Shown here in pieces: positions 32,601-57,435 of a stretch of DNA of 64,000 bases. Source of the DNA: Bugula neritina (taxonomy: Eukaryota; Bryozoa; Gymnolaemata; Cheilostomatida; Bugulidae); assembly GCA_964035545.1 (NCBI GenBank), contig OZ037766.1, forward strand, positions 17,554,222 to 17,618,221, read 5' to 3'. Each line of letters opens with the position of its first letter. The first letter of the stretch is position 1. Made by a program: the position numbers and the translations under genes. Under the pieces are notes generated by a model. It did no database searches and was not told where the DNA came from. It worked only from the letters and a program-made list of their open reading frames with translations.

Positions 32601-35600
32601 AACTGGCATGTTTACTAACAGTGCAGTCTATAACTATGCTTACATTGTATTTTTAAATTGTTTGAAAACTGCTTTGAATATGCCTGATAAAGTCTAATAA
32701 ATGAATGAAGCATTGACCTGGTAATGCCAAGTTCGCTAGTAACTACAATTAGACCTGTGAGTGAAGAGGACTACTACTATTTTCTCAAAAAAGTGTCAAT
32801 AAATTTGAACTCACATCTTTTTAAAACTGTAGCTGTGATAAAGCCTCAACTCTTGTAAAACCCTGAACAACCAGAATGCAAACATACACAAAAAGGCATG
32901 CTTGTTATGACATGTAACTCACAGTTCTCTTAGCATGGAGATCCTTAAGTTGATTGGCTGCTAGCTCAACCCTACAACACAGCACCTTCAGTTGTCTTTT
33001 CTCTGCACCATCACATAATAAGCCAGCTAACTTGTTACCATACTTTATACACATCTCAATACTTTGAAAACCTACAACACAATATAACATTGCACTTCAG
33101 TTGAAAATTATTTAATAATACTATTACTATGGGGATGGTAAAACAACAACACTTAACTCAGAACAATATTTACTATACTAGTTTCTTTGTCACTAAACAA
33201 TTTCAAATACCTGCAGGTGAAAATAGTAACAAGATTAGTATTAAAAACAAGTTATAAGTATCGCGGTACCAGTGAAAAAACTGGCAATTGCTACTTATTT
33301 CATAATTATTTAATTGCTTGTTTTCTAATCATACAACATCAATGGCGTGATCTTGATACTATTAGTAGTAATACTAATATACAAGAATAGCAACATTGCA
33401 TAAGCAAGAGAGCTCAATTCAAAAAAAGTTACAAATGTAGATAGTGATGGTAAATGCAATTTACTCTAAGACTATCCCAACGCATAGTTGACTTAAAGTT
33501 CTTATAAATCAGCTTTATTAGATGTGCACACACACACAGCCCGGTGCTAGCAAATAGTTAGAAATAGGTAACTCTGAATAAAAGGTTTGTTAGCATCTCG
33601 AATTACCATTTGTTGGAATTGGTAACAGTATGTTTGACATGTTAATGCAGCAAGACTATAAATTAGCCAATTTTCAACATATAAATCAAATTATCAAATA
33701 CTCAGTTCCACAGGATGTTTATTTTGGTCAACTTGCTATTATTTGAACCGCAGTAAAAATATTACCTGTACTACTCCTGACTAACGACTTTCCAGACAAC
33801 CACTCCAGGGCAAGGGAAAAGTCATCCTCCTGCAAAAACATGCTTTAGGTGAATGGAAACTCAACTTACAAGGTTTAATACAACATTGAGCATTGAAACG
33901 GTCATTAATAGCGCGAGTAAAAAAGTGAGATGCTTTTTTTTCGCTTCCTAGTATTTAGCTTCAAAAGTAACTGATACATAGGGCAAGTCTATAATTATAA
34001 TAAAGGCTAAGTGCATTTTTAATGCAATAGACCATGTAAAACTCAGCCAATCAGCAAAGTGTACCAGGTCAATGTCTTACCATTGTGACTGATATAAAAT
34101 TCTGCAAGTTCAATTGCAAAATGCATGCTTCTAAAAGCTAGTTGTGCAACTTTTTTTTCATGCATTATTTAATTTCATATCTTAAATTGATGACTCTTGA
34201 AATGATTTTTTAAAATGTCTAAATTGAGTGTTTATAAAATTGCATGTCTAGAAAAATGACCTGGTACACTTTTGCAACTTAAGGCCAATTATTACATAAC
34301 TGCCAGCTTAGTAGTTATTTGTTGTTGCAGCTTCAATGGGTTATTGTTTAGCATTGGAAGCTTGCAGTAAACATCTGTGAATTTGGTACATGACTTTGAT
34401 TGGCTGGTTTTTGAATGGCCCTTTAGTATATGCATCTGGATGGCTGGTTAGTGTGGACTCCGCCTACATCTAGCTAATGTACAGTAGCCAATCCACAGTA
34501 GTATTACAAAATTTTTGTTTAACAAATGAAATATTCTGGTCATTTGTTTTGTACTTTACAATAGTAAATATTCTATTCAACTAGAATTTTATTGTATGTG
34601 AGCCATGGGAACTACTAAGAGGTTAAATCAACCACCCATGCTGGTAATATTGTAGCTCGCAGTAATAGCAAGTCCACACCGTATAAATATACACATAAGC
34701 TATTATGTGCAGCTTATAAATGCTGAAATGACCCCATTTCTTACTTTCAATTTGAAAAAAATTGTATTACATATTCTGCCACTTCTGCACCAAGAATTTG
34801 TTTTCCTTTTAAATTTTGAAAATAGTAGGCAGTTTCTATAGCAGTCAACATCCACAACGTAAGCTTTCAAATAAACTATAAATATATGGTAGCATATTGG
34901 CTTTGAAAGCTCAGAGGGATGTTCAGCTTCTCTCTTGTTGGAAAAACTATTAGATTGTTTAGTTCTCTTGCTAAAATATTTAATGTGTCTTTGAAGGTTT
35001 TGCTTGCTAGCAATCTAGAGATATAAAAAAGGCCAGCAAGTATTTGAAACTGTAAACCTTGACGCAGCTTCATCAAAGCCAATAAAAGTTTATCTTGTCT
35101 TGTTAACTTTTTTCTGAGAGTGAGAACTTTCATCTTCAGACATATAAATCTAAATATAGAAAATAAAGAATGAAAATTAAATTATGATTCAAATTATAAT
35201 GTATGTGCTAAATAAATTTTGTGCTTAGTTTGTATTCATTCAGCAGTTTTTACCCTCTGGTAAGTAGCTTCAGTTATATTTTGCAACAACTATGAAGTTC
35301 AAGAACTGCTAGCTGAAGGCTTGACCCAATATATCACCATCCAAACAGAATGTAATGTGTGTCAACATCTGTTACGTAATGCTGTAACAGTACATGGTAA
35401 GCTAGTTGTATGAATACATGCTTTGAATGAAGTTATGAGTTTAAACAAATAGTGTTGACAAACAATTATTACTTCATTTTATAATTATACTATAACTAAT
35501 TCAAACCCATATTATTTCTAGAATAGCATTTAATAATGTTTGTGAATAAGTGAAACTAGTAACAAATGTAAACCATTTTAGTTTTAAACACTGAGTTAGT

Positions 35601-38600
35601 TTCAGCTAAAAATTAGATTAGGAGGCCACTTTTGATAAGCTTTAAAATAACCAAGGAAAATTTAAGTCAAAACAATTTACTTTTCCTTGAGAAAGTGAGT
35701 CAATTTGCCCACAAATAAAATACTGCTGCTTGTTTAAATAAAACCCTAAACTAAATAAGTCAAAGCATACAGATGACCACTGTGGTATTTATGAATATCT
35801 TACATAAAACAACATCTTTAATAAAAAATGTATGAATGATGTACTCACACTGCAACAAATTTAATTAAAATGACAGTTTTACTACACATCAAATTTAATC
35901 AATGTAGAAATTTTAGCATAGTGAGACTTGCATTGTTTATTTGTAATAAACCATAGTCTATCTTTGCAATAAGAAAATCATAATTTTCACCTTGCTAAAA
36001 AATAGTATAGAGAACGTGTAGGTATTCCAGTATAGAATTTAGTTTGCTCATCTGTAGTGGTGAAAGTTTTAAAAACTTTTACTTTTTCAATAGTTGCTTT
36101 TTGTTTAAACGTGGAACTTTTTGAGCCTTTTCTTCCAACTTTTGATTTTCATCTATCAATAGAATGTGCAGATCTTTTTTTCTGAGTAGTTGATGATTCT
36201 GGTAACTCAGTTACTTCTGATAAAGTCTGACTATGAGGATGGCTGTCAGATGAGTTCTGTTGCTCTATATCAGCTGACTCTGTTGATAACGTTTTCTGTT
36301 CGCTTCCTTCACATGTTTCATTAAAACCACTGTTTTTTGTTCGTCTTACATTATATGCTTTAGTGCGTTGGTAACCCAAATGAAAGGTTGGAGTTGGATT
36401 TTGCTCAGTGGGCTGACCATCCTTATGATTATGATAGTCTGCTATGCTCTCTGTAATCTACAGCCACCATTGGTGACTGATGAAATTTAGAATTTGAAGT
36501 AAAAATGTGTTATTTTTACCTGTGCCATTTTATAGAAATCTATATCTAGCTTTTATAATATAATATTCTTGTAATTTTTCATCATAGCAAGAACTAAATT
36601 ACATTGTTTCCACACTAATATTTCATATATTTATAGTTTATTTGAAAGCTTACATTGTTTATTGTGGATGCAGTTGACTGCTGCAGAAACTGACTACTAT
36701 TTTCAAAATTTAAAAGGAAAACAAATTCTTGGTGCAGAAGTGGCAGAATATGTAATACAATTTTTTTCAAATTGAAAGTAAGAAATGGGGTCATTTCAGC
36801 ATTTATAAGCTGCACATAATAGCTTATGTGTATATTTATACGGTGTGGACTTGCTATTACTGCGAGCTACAATATTACCAGCATGGGTGGTTGATTTAAC
36901 CTCTTAGTAGTTCCCATGGCTTACATACAATAAAATTCTAGTTGAATAGAATATTTACTATTGTAAAGTACAAAACAAATGACCAGAATATTTCATTTGT
37001 TAAACAAAAATTTTGTAATACTACTGTGGATTGGCTACTGTACATTAGCTAGATGTAGGCAGAGTCCACACTACCCAGCCATCCAGATGCATATACTAAA
37101 GGGCCATTCAAAAACCAGCCAATCAAAGTCATGTACCAAATTCACAGATGTTTACTGCAAGCTTCCAATGCTAAACAATAACCCATTCAAGCTGCAACAA
37201 CAAATAACTACTAAGCTGGCAGTTATGTAATAATTGGCCTTAAGTTGCAAAAGTGTACCAGGTCATTTTTCTAGACATGCAATTTTTAATTGCGTTTTAT
37301 AAACACTCAATTTAGACATTTTAAAAAATCATTTCAAGAGTCATCAATTTAAGATATGAAATTAAATAATGCATGAAAAAAAAGTTGCACAACTAGCTTT
37401 TAGAAGCATGCATTTTGCAATTGAACTTGCAGAATTTTATATCAGTTACAATGGTAAGACATTGACCTGGTACACTTTGCTGATTGGCTGAGTTTTACAT
37501 GGTCTATTGTCAGGTCTACAGTTTATAACAAAAGAAACAAACACGCTCCGTCATGCAACACTGAAGTAGATATACTGAATCTAACTCTACGCTACTTTAT
37601 GCTTATTTTTAACCTTAATGAAACATGGAATATGCTCCAACAGTTGCTTTTCAGTTGATTGCAGACATAACACAACATTCCGGATGACTTCTTGCATGTC
37701 ATGCTGAAAGCAGTTTTTATTTTGGGTTGCCAGGGCTCTGCTGGTTTCACTTTCGCTAGCAATGTATGCACTAATGCTGCTGCATAATAAAGGATTTATC
37801 AAGTGAATCAGCTCCAGTTTTCTAAAAGAATACAATATTATCATATTTTTCTGCCACGATTCCCAGGTTATTAGTGCCCAAGGCCCTACACCTTTGCAGG
37901 ACATTATTGTAGCAGTTTTCAAAAATCTAGTAAAATTTAAAATTTAGCAACTCAATTGTAAAGTTTTGTGTGAAACTTAAAAGATATCAACAGAACCATA
38001 ACTATATTACAATAAAATATACTAGTTTTCCATGCCCTATTTATAACATATTGAAAATAGCCAATCTATACTCTCACTGTAATGTCCCTTGAAACAAATA
38101 ATTATCAACATGAAACAACTTTTTTACTGTTTTAGTAAGGATTTCAGAATTGATGCTAGGCATCCAATCAATACATAACACAACCCAGTGTTGAAGTTAG
38201 GCACTATAACATGTTATGTGCATAGCATATCCCCATATTGAATCTAGCACTGCATATTTTCCCAGATTTATGCTGCAAATCAAAGGTTGCACATGCTTAA
38301 TTTTTGACAGCAGTAGAGGCCAACTCTGCACACATACGAGACATTCATAAATTCCTGTTACTTGTTCTTATGTAATTCTTATGAAACCATTATCATCTAA
38401 CTGCTTTCAAGTGCATCCAGTATGACTCATCTAACCACTAATATTAGCATATACATTAATTTCTCTTTAAACCCCTGTCCTTGCAGACAAAAAACTTCAA
38501 ACTATAAATTGCCCAACAAAAAGCATCTGCAGGGAACATTGGGGTGGCAAGGGCCACAATTTACATTTTATTTTTCAGATTACCTTATATTCCAAATTCT

Positions 38601-39807
38601 TATGAATCATTACACAAAAACTTTCTAATAGTTACTGCAGGCCGTATGCTTTTAGTATGTTAATAAATTTAGGACATTTAAAGGTGATTTTTCCACTTTA
38701 ATTTATATATGCGTGCAATTAACTTTATTTGTTATGCTTTTGTGAGCCACATAAAGGTAGGCTGGGGTTGTATCTGGCCCTGGGGCCACCTGTTGGACAG
38801 CCCTGCTCTAAATTGAAGCAAATTATACAAATTATTAAAGTAGTGTTTTTAGCTAAAAGGTCTAAGTCACCACAGCAGGCGAAAGTCAAAGCCTAAAGAG
38901 TGTTATTCACACACATTGCAAATAATAAACATATTGCAATTTATACATATATATGTTTTTTAGACTGTTGTAAAATATTTAAGCTTGTTCTGAGATTAAA
39001 CAAAATAAGACTACAGATCTGTGATGCAAAACAATCTCAAGGATTTACCAGCTGATAAAATATACCAACTGTATACAAGCATTCGTATAGAGAAAAGTTG
39101 CTCAAACTACACTTACCTCAGAAGATAATCACACAATTTCTTACTCTGATTATTTCTAGTGAGTTCCACAACGCCATCCATTATATTATTTATTTGTAGA
39201 TCCATGACCTGAAATTAATAAGAACAAATTCTTCCTTAGTTTATAGTCAAGGAAACAAATCAATTTCTTGTAAGATGCATCAATGGCAAACTACTTGCAT
39301 CAACATCAACACTTATATATAATTATATTACAAATATTAAATCCATGTTTATCTACTAAAAACAATTATCAAGTAAATTTACTCACTGAATTATGTACTA
39401 GATTTGCTCAACCACAAATAATGCAATGTTTTGAACTCAAAAATTATTATATGGCTAAAACGATATATTAAAGCTATTATAAAACTACTGACTCTCTCAA
39501 ACTTGGCTAAGCTTTCATTAGAAGACAGAGTGGAGGAATTATGGATGTTTTGTGATGTTTGTCTGCAAAGGCAAATGATGTCTTCCATTCTGTTTTTCAC
39601 TTTATATCCAATCTAAAAATATAAGTACCATAACCAACAACAGACAAATTAGGTTTTACTGCAATGTTAAATAAATTAGTATGAACTTGTGCAACTCACA
39701 AAAAGTTGATCATCAGTTATCCAAACTCCAGATGCCTCCAAGAGATCAAGAGTTGCTACGTTGCCAACTGATTTTTGTGTATGTGCAGACATTTTAGTTT
39801 CCATCAT
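26671..39807 (-). CDS. Short divergent vinculin-family protein, spliced, about 591 aa
   Basis: Fifteen minus-strand exons join with consistent phases: 39807-39700, 39612-39493, 39208-39117, 37821-37614, 33829-33766, 33071-32923, 31739-31647, 30571-30502, 29920-29772, 29681-29504, 29250-29162, 28718-28612, 28296-28173, 27506-27413, 26801-26671. An in-frame TAA stands directly before the start. Residues about 177-247 resemble a vinculin repeat (ALEWLSG.., CIKYGNKLAGLLCDGAEKRQ, ANQLKDLHAKR). Residues about 352-400 match the D4 part (VVWGAKLLFSNPYNNVF). Residues about 441-591 match the vinculin tail (NWASADSDLILTAKKLAMVM, LYERIPTLATQLKMVCTVKA, DKQATEMLLENAKNLMAAVR). Compared with vinculin (about 1066 aa) it lacks the first N-terminal helical bundle, some repeats, the proline-rich linker and the C-terminal hairpin after INIR. 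Vinculins link actin to cell junctions. This form may have a reduced or altered set of partners. Exons hidden in the 37614-33829 intron cannot be excluded. Confidence 0.8.
28376..28505 (-). mobile_element. tRNA-derived SINE in a vinculin-like gene intron
   Basis: On the minus strand it begins with a tRNA-like head: A-box-like TAGCTTAGTGGTTAGA, B-box-like GGTTTGAACCC. It continues with GAGCATTCAGTCATAATTGC, a SINE body string that recurs at 51850-51892. It has no tRNA fold intact. Confidence 0.65.
31794..31918 (+). mobile_element. Small insertion with an (AAAC)n tail, splitting the minisatellite
   Basis: A single unit of the 19-bp repeat (acacaataagcatgtacct, about 31773-31791) is separated from the main array by this AT-rich segment, which ends GAAATAAAGAAAAC(AAAC)n. 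The A-rich simple tail suggests a retroposed (LINE- or SINE-type) sequence. Confidence 0.45.
31919..32450. repeat. 19-bp minisatellite, about 27 units
   Basis: Unit gtacctacacaataagcat with common variants acgcaataagtat and acacaacaagtat, plus a recurrent 6-base extension (ctagta). The variants recur in the same order (about 32020-32120 versus 32190-32290), so there is a higher-order period of several units. It lies in an intron of the vinculin-like gene. Confidence 0.9.
34025..34888 (+). repeat. Left inverted arm of the THAP/DDE_4 transposon
   Basis: Matches the reverse complement of 36624-37509 almost base for base. A nested minus-strand inversion of a few bases and small indels distinguish them. 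Confidence 0.9.
34876..36460 (-). pseudogene. Truncated THAP / helix-turn-helix transposase
   Basis: Read on the minus strand, 36460-36300 encodes DGQPTEQNPTPTFHLGYQR, the end of a THAP zinc-finger domain. A serine/glutamate-rich linker follows. Around 36030-35990, TTDEQTKFYTGIPTRSL matches the segment that precedes the DDE_4 helix-turn-helix. 35133-34876 then encodes LTRQDKLLLALMKLRQGLQF and FPTREKLNIPLSFQSQY, the HTH_Tnp_4 region. The frame then runs into the left arm, so the catalytic DDE domain is absent. The pieces are in different frames or exons. The protein cannot catalyse transposition. Confidence 0.7.
36624..37509 (-). repeat. Right inverted arm of the THAP/DDE_4 transposon
   Basis: Counterpart of 34025-34888. 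The continuous frame at 36979-37230 is a by-product of the repeat and is not conserved as a frame in the other copies. Confidence 0.85.
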
Positions 39808-42800
39808 TTACGACTTCAATCGGAAAATATTAGTTGCTGCTATATTGAGGAGCTATGAAAATATTATACTTCAATCTGTACAGCTTGTTTAGTTGCAAAT
39901 ACCTAAAGGACTGCTGTGATGTGTTGACTTAGTGTAACAGAGCAAACAAACTAGGATATACAAAACCCATAATCTCAAAAAGACATCAGCTTAACTGATA
40001 TTGCATCAAAGGTAGGCTGAGCTATACAGTGCTATGCTACTCACATTTCAATAGTTTTGTGTATTTATATACTCTCTGCTGTTACTACTAACCCACTTGG
40101 TTTCAGAATAGATGAAGGGGTGGCTATGAGTTATAGTTGGAGTAGAGGTGGCAGTTAAAGTTCTTTTATGCTGCAAACAACTCAGCTTCTCTCCAATGGA
40201 AGTAATTTGCCTGGTTCCAGGGTTTAATTTATTTGAACAATTATCTAGAATATTTTAATAAAAGCCTTCAAACAAAATTAATGTACATGATATGCACAAA
40301 CTACCTTTACCTTTGTTTATCTTAAAACAACATGTAGCTCAACTATGAAAAGTTAAGTAAAATTACCTCAACAATGAAGCTAATTTTAAATTTAGTAACT
40401 TGTGGATTGCAATCACAGCTAGATGTGTCTACAGTTGCGTGCACTATTAGCGATAGTGGGTGCCATCCTGAAGGGATTTCATGTTAAGTTCTAGCTTTGC
40501 CATTATTGTTCATGGTTTCAGAAAAGTGAACAAATATCATAGCATGCAGCATCATACAAAGTAATTTTTTGCCTAATTACATGCAATTCAAACTATAGAA
40601 CAGTTCTTGTACTTTGATTGGCTTATATTCTGTTATAATTAGTCTAGAAGTAACCCCCAATTATCTTTCACTCATTACACTCCCTGAGGTGTCCACACAA
40701 TTCATTTTTTTAGAAATTGAGATTTTTAAGGGTCCTAATTAATCTGTAAAAACTCTAGAGTCTAAACTGTTCTGTGCCCCCAGTTAGTCACAAAAGCTCC
40801 TCAAACTTTTGAAATAAATTAGGAGTTGTCTTTTCCTAATTTTTGTCTTAATTAGTTAAGTATCTTAGAACTATTAAAACTAATTTAATTAATATATACG
40901 TAAAAATTTGCAGATGACCATAGGTTGTTTCTCACTTTTGTTGTAGAAACTCTAGACTGTTGTGTCCACCCAGTTAGTCACAAAAGCTCTTCAAACTTCG
41001 AAAGAGTTGTTTCCCTTAATTTTGTATAAACTGGTTGAACATCTTGAAATTATTAAAGCTAATGATTTTAAATATTGTATTTAATTTTACAAAAAAAGTA
41101 ATGAGAAGCATGAGCAGGTTAGTCTGGCTCCTAGAGGATATTTTAGATTTGTACAATGAAGCTTCACTAACAAATTTAAATTGAACTATATAATATATAA
41201 GCAATGTTTTTAAAACAATGCTGTTGGTTAAAATGCATACTTTTTATACTGTTTTAATGATGACTTTTGAGTCTAAATTTATTTAGTTCAGTTATATTCA
41301 TAAAGGAAATACCCTAAAAGCCTAAAGCTTGGCTATAATTGAAAATATATAATATAGAAAAAAGATCTGGTGGTGCCTTATTCAAAGATCATGGGCAAGT
41401 ACTTCTATGCGTGTCATGTGTCACAAAAAAGAATAATTTCTCACAAGAAAACTAGGACAAGCTGTTCTAGAATCTAGACTGATTGACTAAACCAGAAAAA
41501 CTAACACCAGGTATCATCCTAAGTCTGAGCAAGTTAATTAGCACAGACCCAACACATTTAAGGTAAGGGGTCACCTAGGCATGTGTTGCTGTTATAAAAA
41601 TATCTCTATCCAATTTTAGGCAACATTTTTGCTATCACATTAGAAAGTATGGAAGAAACTTAGATGATAGAAATGAAAATACGAGTCCAATGAAAATTTC
41701 CCTGCCAAACACTTATTATGAGCATTGCTATAACTATAGTCAACTCATGATAAAAATAACTCCCATCATGATTACCCACTTCCAATTCCATTAAAATCAC
41801 TCTGTACTTGAAGACCAATTTAGAATTAAATCTGGTAGGCTCATAACACCTACTTGATATGTTAAACTCAATCTTATACTATGTATAAGAACCTTATGAA
41901 CCTATATGTGCTCCCACGAATGCTATTGAAAAAGAATTGACTGCAGACTGCTATGCTTCCCACATTTCCTTGCATAACAACCTACTATTATCTTTGATAA
42001 AATGGCAAAACTTCAAAAGGTGAAAGCTGTTCCTACATTTGGTTTGCATGCTGATACATTCCTTACATAAATTATTGTAACTGCACATTCCTATTCTTCA
42101 TGCAGGATTAATCTTTTCTGTTACCTATCTAGAAGCCAGTTTTAATAATATGGAGAAATCAAGGCATGCTATGATATGTGGTCATGGAAGAGCTGCTTTT
42201 GGTTCAAATAAAAAATTTACGATCAACTTTTGAAATTTTCCAACAATTAGCAACAAGAAAAATTATGGTGAATTTTTTGTGAAAAATAGTGTTAATAAAG
42301 GCTAATAGAGGGATATTATATATTTGTTGGGTTCAAGGAAAACTGCATTCAGCTAGAACTTTCAAAACATGCGGTGGAGTTCATAAGAAAATGGGAGTAT
42401 AGTGTGATGAGACACATGCCTACACGCATGATCTTACATGCAAAATATTATGTCCTGAAGAATGTTCTCTCAATCAAGTGTATAATATAAAGTGACAATA
42501 TTTGCAATATATTACCATTTGAAAATTTATATCCATTCACAGAACAAGATGATCATGTATGAGACATTTAGATGTCAATTCTGTTGCAAATGAATTTGAA
42601 TATAAGTTGTGTGCAGTGCAGCACTTTCTGGCTTTCATGCTCTACCAGGTTGTGATATAATTAGCATTTTTATGGAAAAAGAAAGTAACCAATTTACTCC
42701 TTCATGAAAAAAACATTTAGAATGTGCTGAAAGCTTTGAACAGCTTGAAAAGTATACCTCATGTCACCATTGCAACTACATAAACAGAAAAGTTTGTAAA

Positions 42801-44079
42801 TAAGCATAGATGATGTTTGGTATGTTGTATTTTGTTTTCCAACAAAGATGGCTCAATAAAATTTGCAGCTTTTCCTACAAAAAAATGAACTTATGCTGTG
42901 TGTAAAATATTTATCAGACAGCCACCTAAAGAAGGGCAAAAATTGCCTTTGTCAATGCTCCACTTCCAGAATATTATGGGTAGACATTGTTGAAAATGGC
43001 AGCATCACTATAACATGACTGACTCAACACACCCTTGTGCTCAAAAATGCATTGAAAAGCATATTATAATGCTGCTGTAAAACAAGTTGCAAGATGCCTT
43101 AATTTGAATGTGAGAGATATCAAATGTAGTGCAATGGTGTATGTCAATGCAAAGATTGTCTAAACAGAAGATACTCTGAAGAAAGTTACGCAAATGAAAT
43201 GAATGGCAGTAATAATGATGACAAAAAAACTTTATACAATGAAGCACTACCTTTAAATATTTGTTATACAATTTGGTTCAAACAAGAAATTTTACATTAT
43301 ATGTTTTAATCATCCCGGTATTTTTATGATTTTAAAATACATTTACAGAACCTTGCTCCTTTTTTTACAGACATTTAGTGATTATCACCAAATCAATAGA
43401 AGACTCATTTAGTCGTTGCTCAAAAGATTTCAACGTGCATCAATAATATTTATTTTTTAAACACTCAATTCTTTGATACATCAGCATAAAAATCTTTCAA
43501 TCTTGCATAACAAACTTCTTTTATACACTTATTATGTATGCTTCTTCCAAATGTGAATTGTTATTCATATAGCAAACATGCCTTTCTATTGACAACTTGG
43601 TTTTGAATAAAAATAGTGTTTTAAAATTTATAGATTCAGAATCAATGTAGAATTTTAAAGAAGAAACAATCAATTTTGGTTTCTCACCAAATATTGTTGT
43701 TGATAGACAGCTAGTTAACAGTGGATGCTATATTTCACAACCAGAGTTTATTTTTATCACCCATCCAAGATGACGATTTGTTTTGTGCAATAACTTAAAC
43801 TTGGGTAGAGATAGGATTCTCAAGTTTGTAAATTCAAAATCAGTACAAAATTTTGATATAGAAAATAACTTTTTTGAGTTGCCACCTAGTGAAGTGTAAT
43901 AAGTTGAGTTTTTGAGGTCTTTTTGAGAGGTTACCTCTAGGCTAGATGTTATGCAATGGTATGTGATAAGCTGCTGCTGGCTTGTAATGTATTATATTGT
44001 TGATTATATAGGTGTAACTAGCCAACTACTAGGAATATAAATGATAAAAACACCATGGAATCTAACAGCTAACTGACTG
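39808..44079. other. Intergenic region between the vinculin-like gene and METAP2
   Basis: AT-rich. It includes a dispersed repeat (40643-41125). At 42100-43300 there are short coding-like islands in changing frames (for example THAYTHDLTCKILCPEECSL near 42415) that suggest an old, unrecognisable mobile element. No intact gene is seen. The promoter of the vinculin-like gene should lie just above 39807. Confidence 0.45.
40643..41125 (+). repeat. Dispersed repeat, inverted copy at 56105-56765
   Basis: It shares strings such as aattatctttca.tcattacactc, cctaattaatctgt and cccagttagtcacaaaagctc with the reverse complement of 56105-56765. Within the unit the cagttagtcacaaaagctc motif occurs twice, so the family contains an internal duplication. 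Confidence 0.75.
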
Positions 44080-44560
44080 CTCCTTTTTACTATCCCAAAC
44101 CCATGGAGCACCTTGCTTTGTTCGATCTCTCAGTGGGGCTGTAATTTCTGCAAAATTTGGGCAATACTGTGCTAAATATACCTAGCAATCTGCGCTAACT
44201 CTTCTACATTTTGTGGCAAAAGCATTCCGGCTATAGATTTTAATTGGAGGAGCTTTGAAGAAACCTTGTCCAATTATGTGACCTAGATACTTGAGCTCAG
44301 GCTTCTCAAAACTACATTTAGCTAATTTAAGCTAACTTGCTGGCATCTCACCAGCACTTTACGCGGATTAACATCATGCTCTACCTTTGTAGGAGCATGT
44401 ATCAATAGATCATCGACAAAAGCATCAACTCCATCTGAAAACATTCGGCTTACTGTGCTATGAAATACTTCAGGTGCTGAACTTATACCAAAAATCTATA
44501 TCGGCCAAATGGAGTAGCAAATGTTGCGAGATCAACAATGTAATATATTGCAAGTCAGCA
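44080..44560 (-). pseudogene. Gypsy reverse transcriptase fragment
   Basis: On the minus strand a continuous stretch encodes GISSAPEVFHSTVSRMFSDG and FVDDLLIHAPTKVEHD, the RT palm with a variant of the YxDD box. A decayed continuation reads SFEKPELKYLGHIIGQGFL.. and KQGAPWVWD. Stops and frame changes separate the pieces. It is an isolated relic distinct from the two larger gypsy elements. Confidence 0.7.
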
Positions 44561-45214
44561 CAATTTTGTCACATACCATCATAACATATTCTGATCAATT
44601 TTCCGAAGGACAACTAAAGTATGTTTTTTTACTAACATGAACTTAGGCTACCACCATTAAAAGTTTACTTGTTGGTCTTCAAAAGTGTTTGGGTTTCTAT
44701 ATCAGTTAAAAGTTTTTAATGCCCTGCGTTGGGTTTAGAGATACTATTTTATTTTATCTATCAGAAAATGATTACAACACAGGGTAGAACATCTTGCTTA
44801 ATGATTCAATTTACTCACCTTAATTTAACAATAGTATTGATTCACCAAAACAAAATTGCCCCAGTCACATTTACATAGAAGTGAAATCCTAATTTATGTC
44901 AAAAAGAATAAATTTTTGTTGTTTAGCTGATATACCCCCAGCATACTTTCTTTCACTTGCGTACCACATAACCATAAAACTACAAATGTTGTGTAGATAT
45001 TGCCTAGTCATCCAGACACATTGCACTGAGTAATACCACTGCTTGTTTGCATTAGCATACAGCAAAATAGTACTTTGAACAGACAGTCACAAATTTGCAA
45101 GCAGCAAAACTTAGCAGAGCACACCTGTTATACTGGAGGTACTTGCTTCAAAGTCTACAGCAGTAATCATTCCCTGCGTATGTGTATACATATATATTAA
45201 TATATATTATATGG

Positions 45215-57435
<12,221 letters not shown>

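Larger units (their letters stand above)
34025..37509. mobile_element. DNA transposon with about 0.87-kb inverted arms and a truncated THAP/DDE_4 transposase
   Basis: The arm 34025-34888 is inverted at 36624-37509 with few differences. Both termini read CAATAGACCATGTAAAACTC outward to inward. Between them lie minus-strand pieces of a transposase. The arms and about 250 bases of interior recur as a partial copy at 51927-53095. The element sits in the intron between exons 4 and 5 of the vinculin-like gene. No clear target duplication was found. Confidence 0.8.

Noticed and set aside
36979-37230. 83-aa plus-strand frame in the transposon arm
   Set aside because: It lies in an inverted arm and is disrupted in the other two copies (34.0-34.9 kb and 51.9-52.8 kb).
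42000-43300. A gene or transposon in the intergenic region before METAP2
   Set aside because: Some protein-like islands occur, but frames break constantly and no motif could be assigned, so it is noted only as a possible relic.
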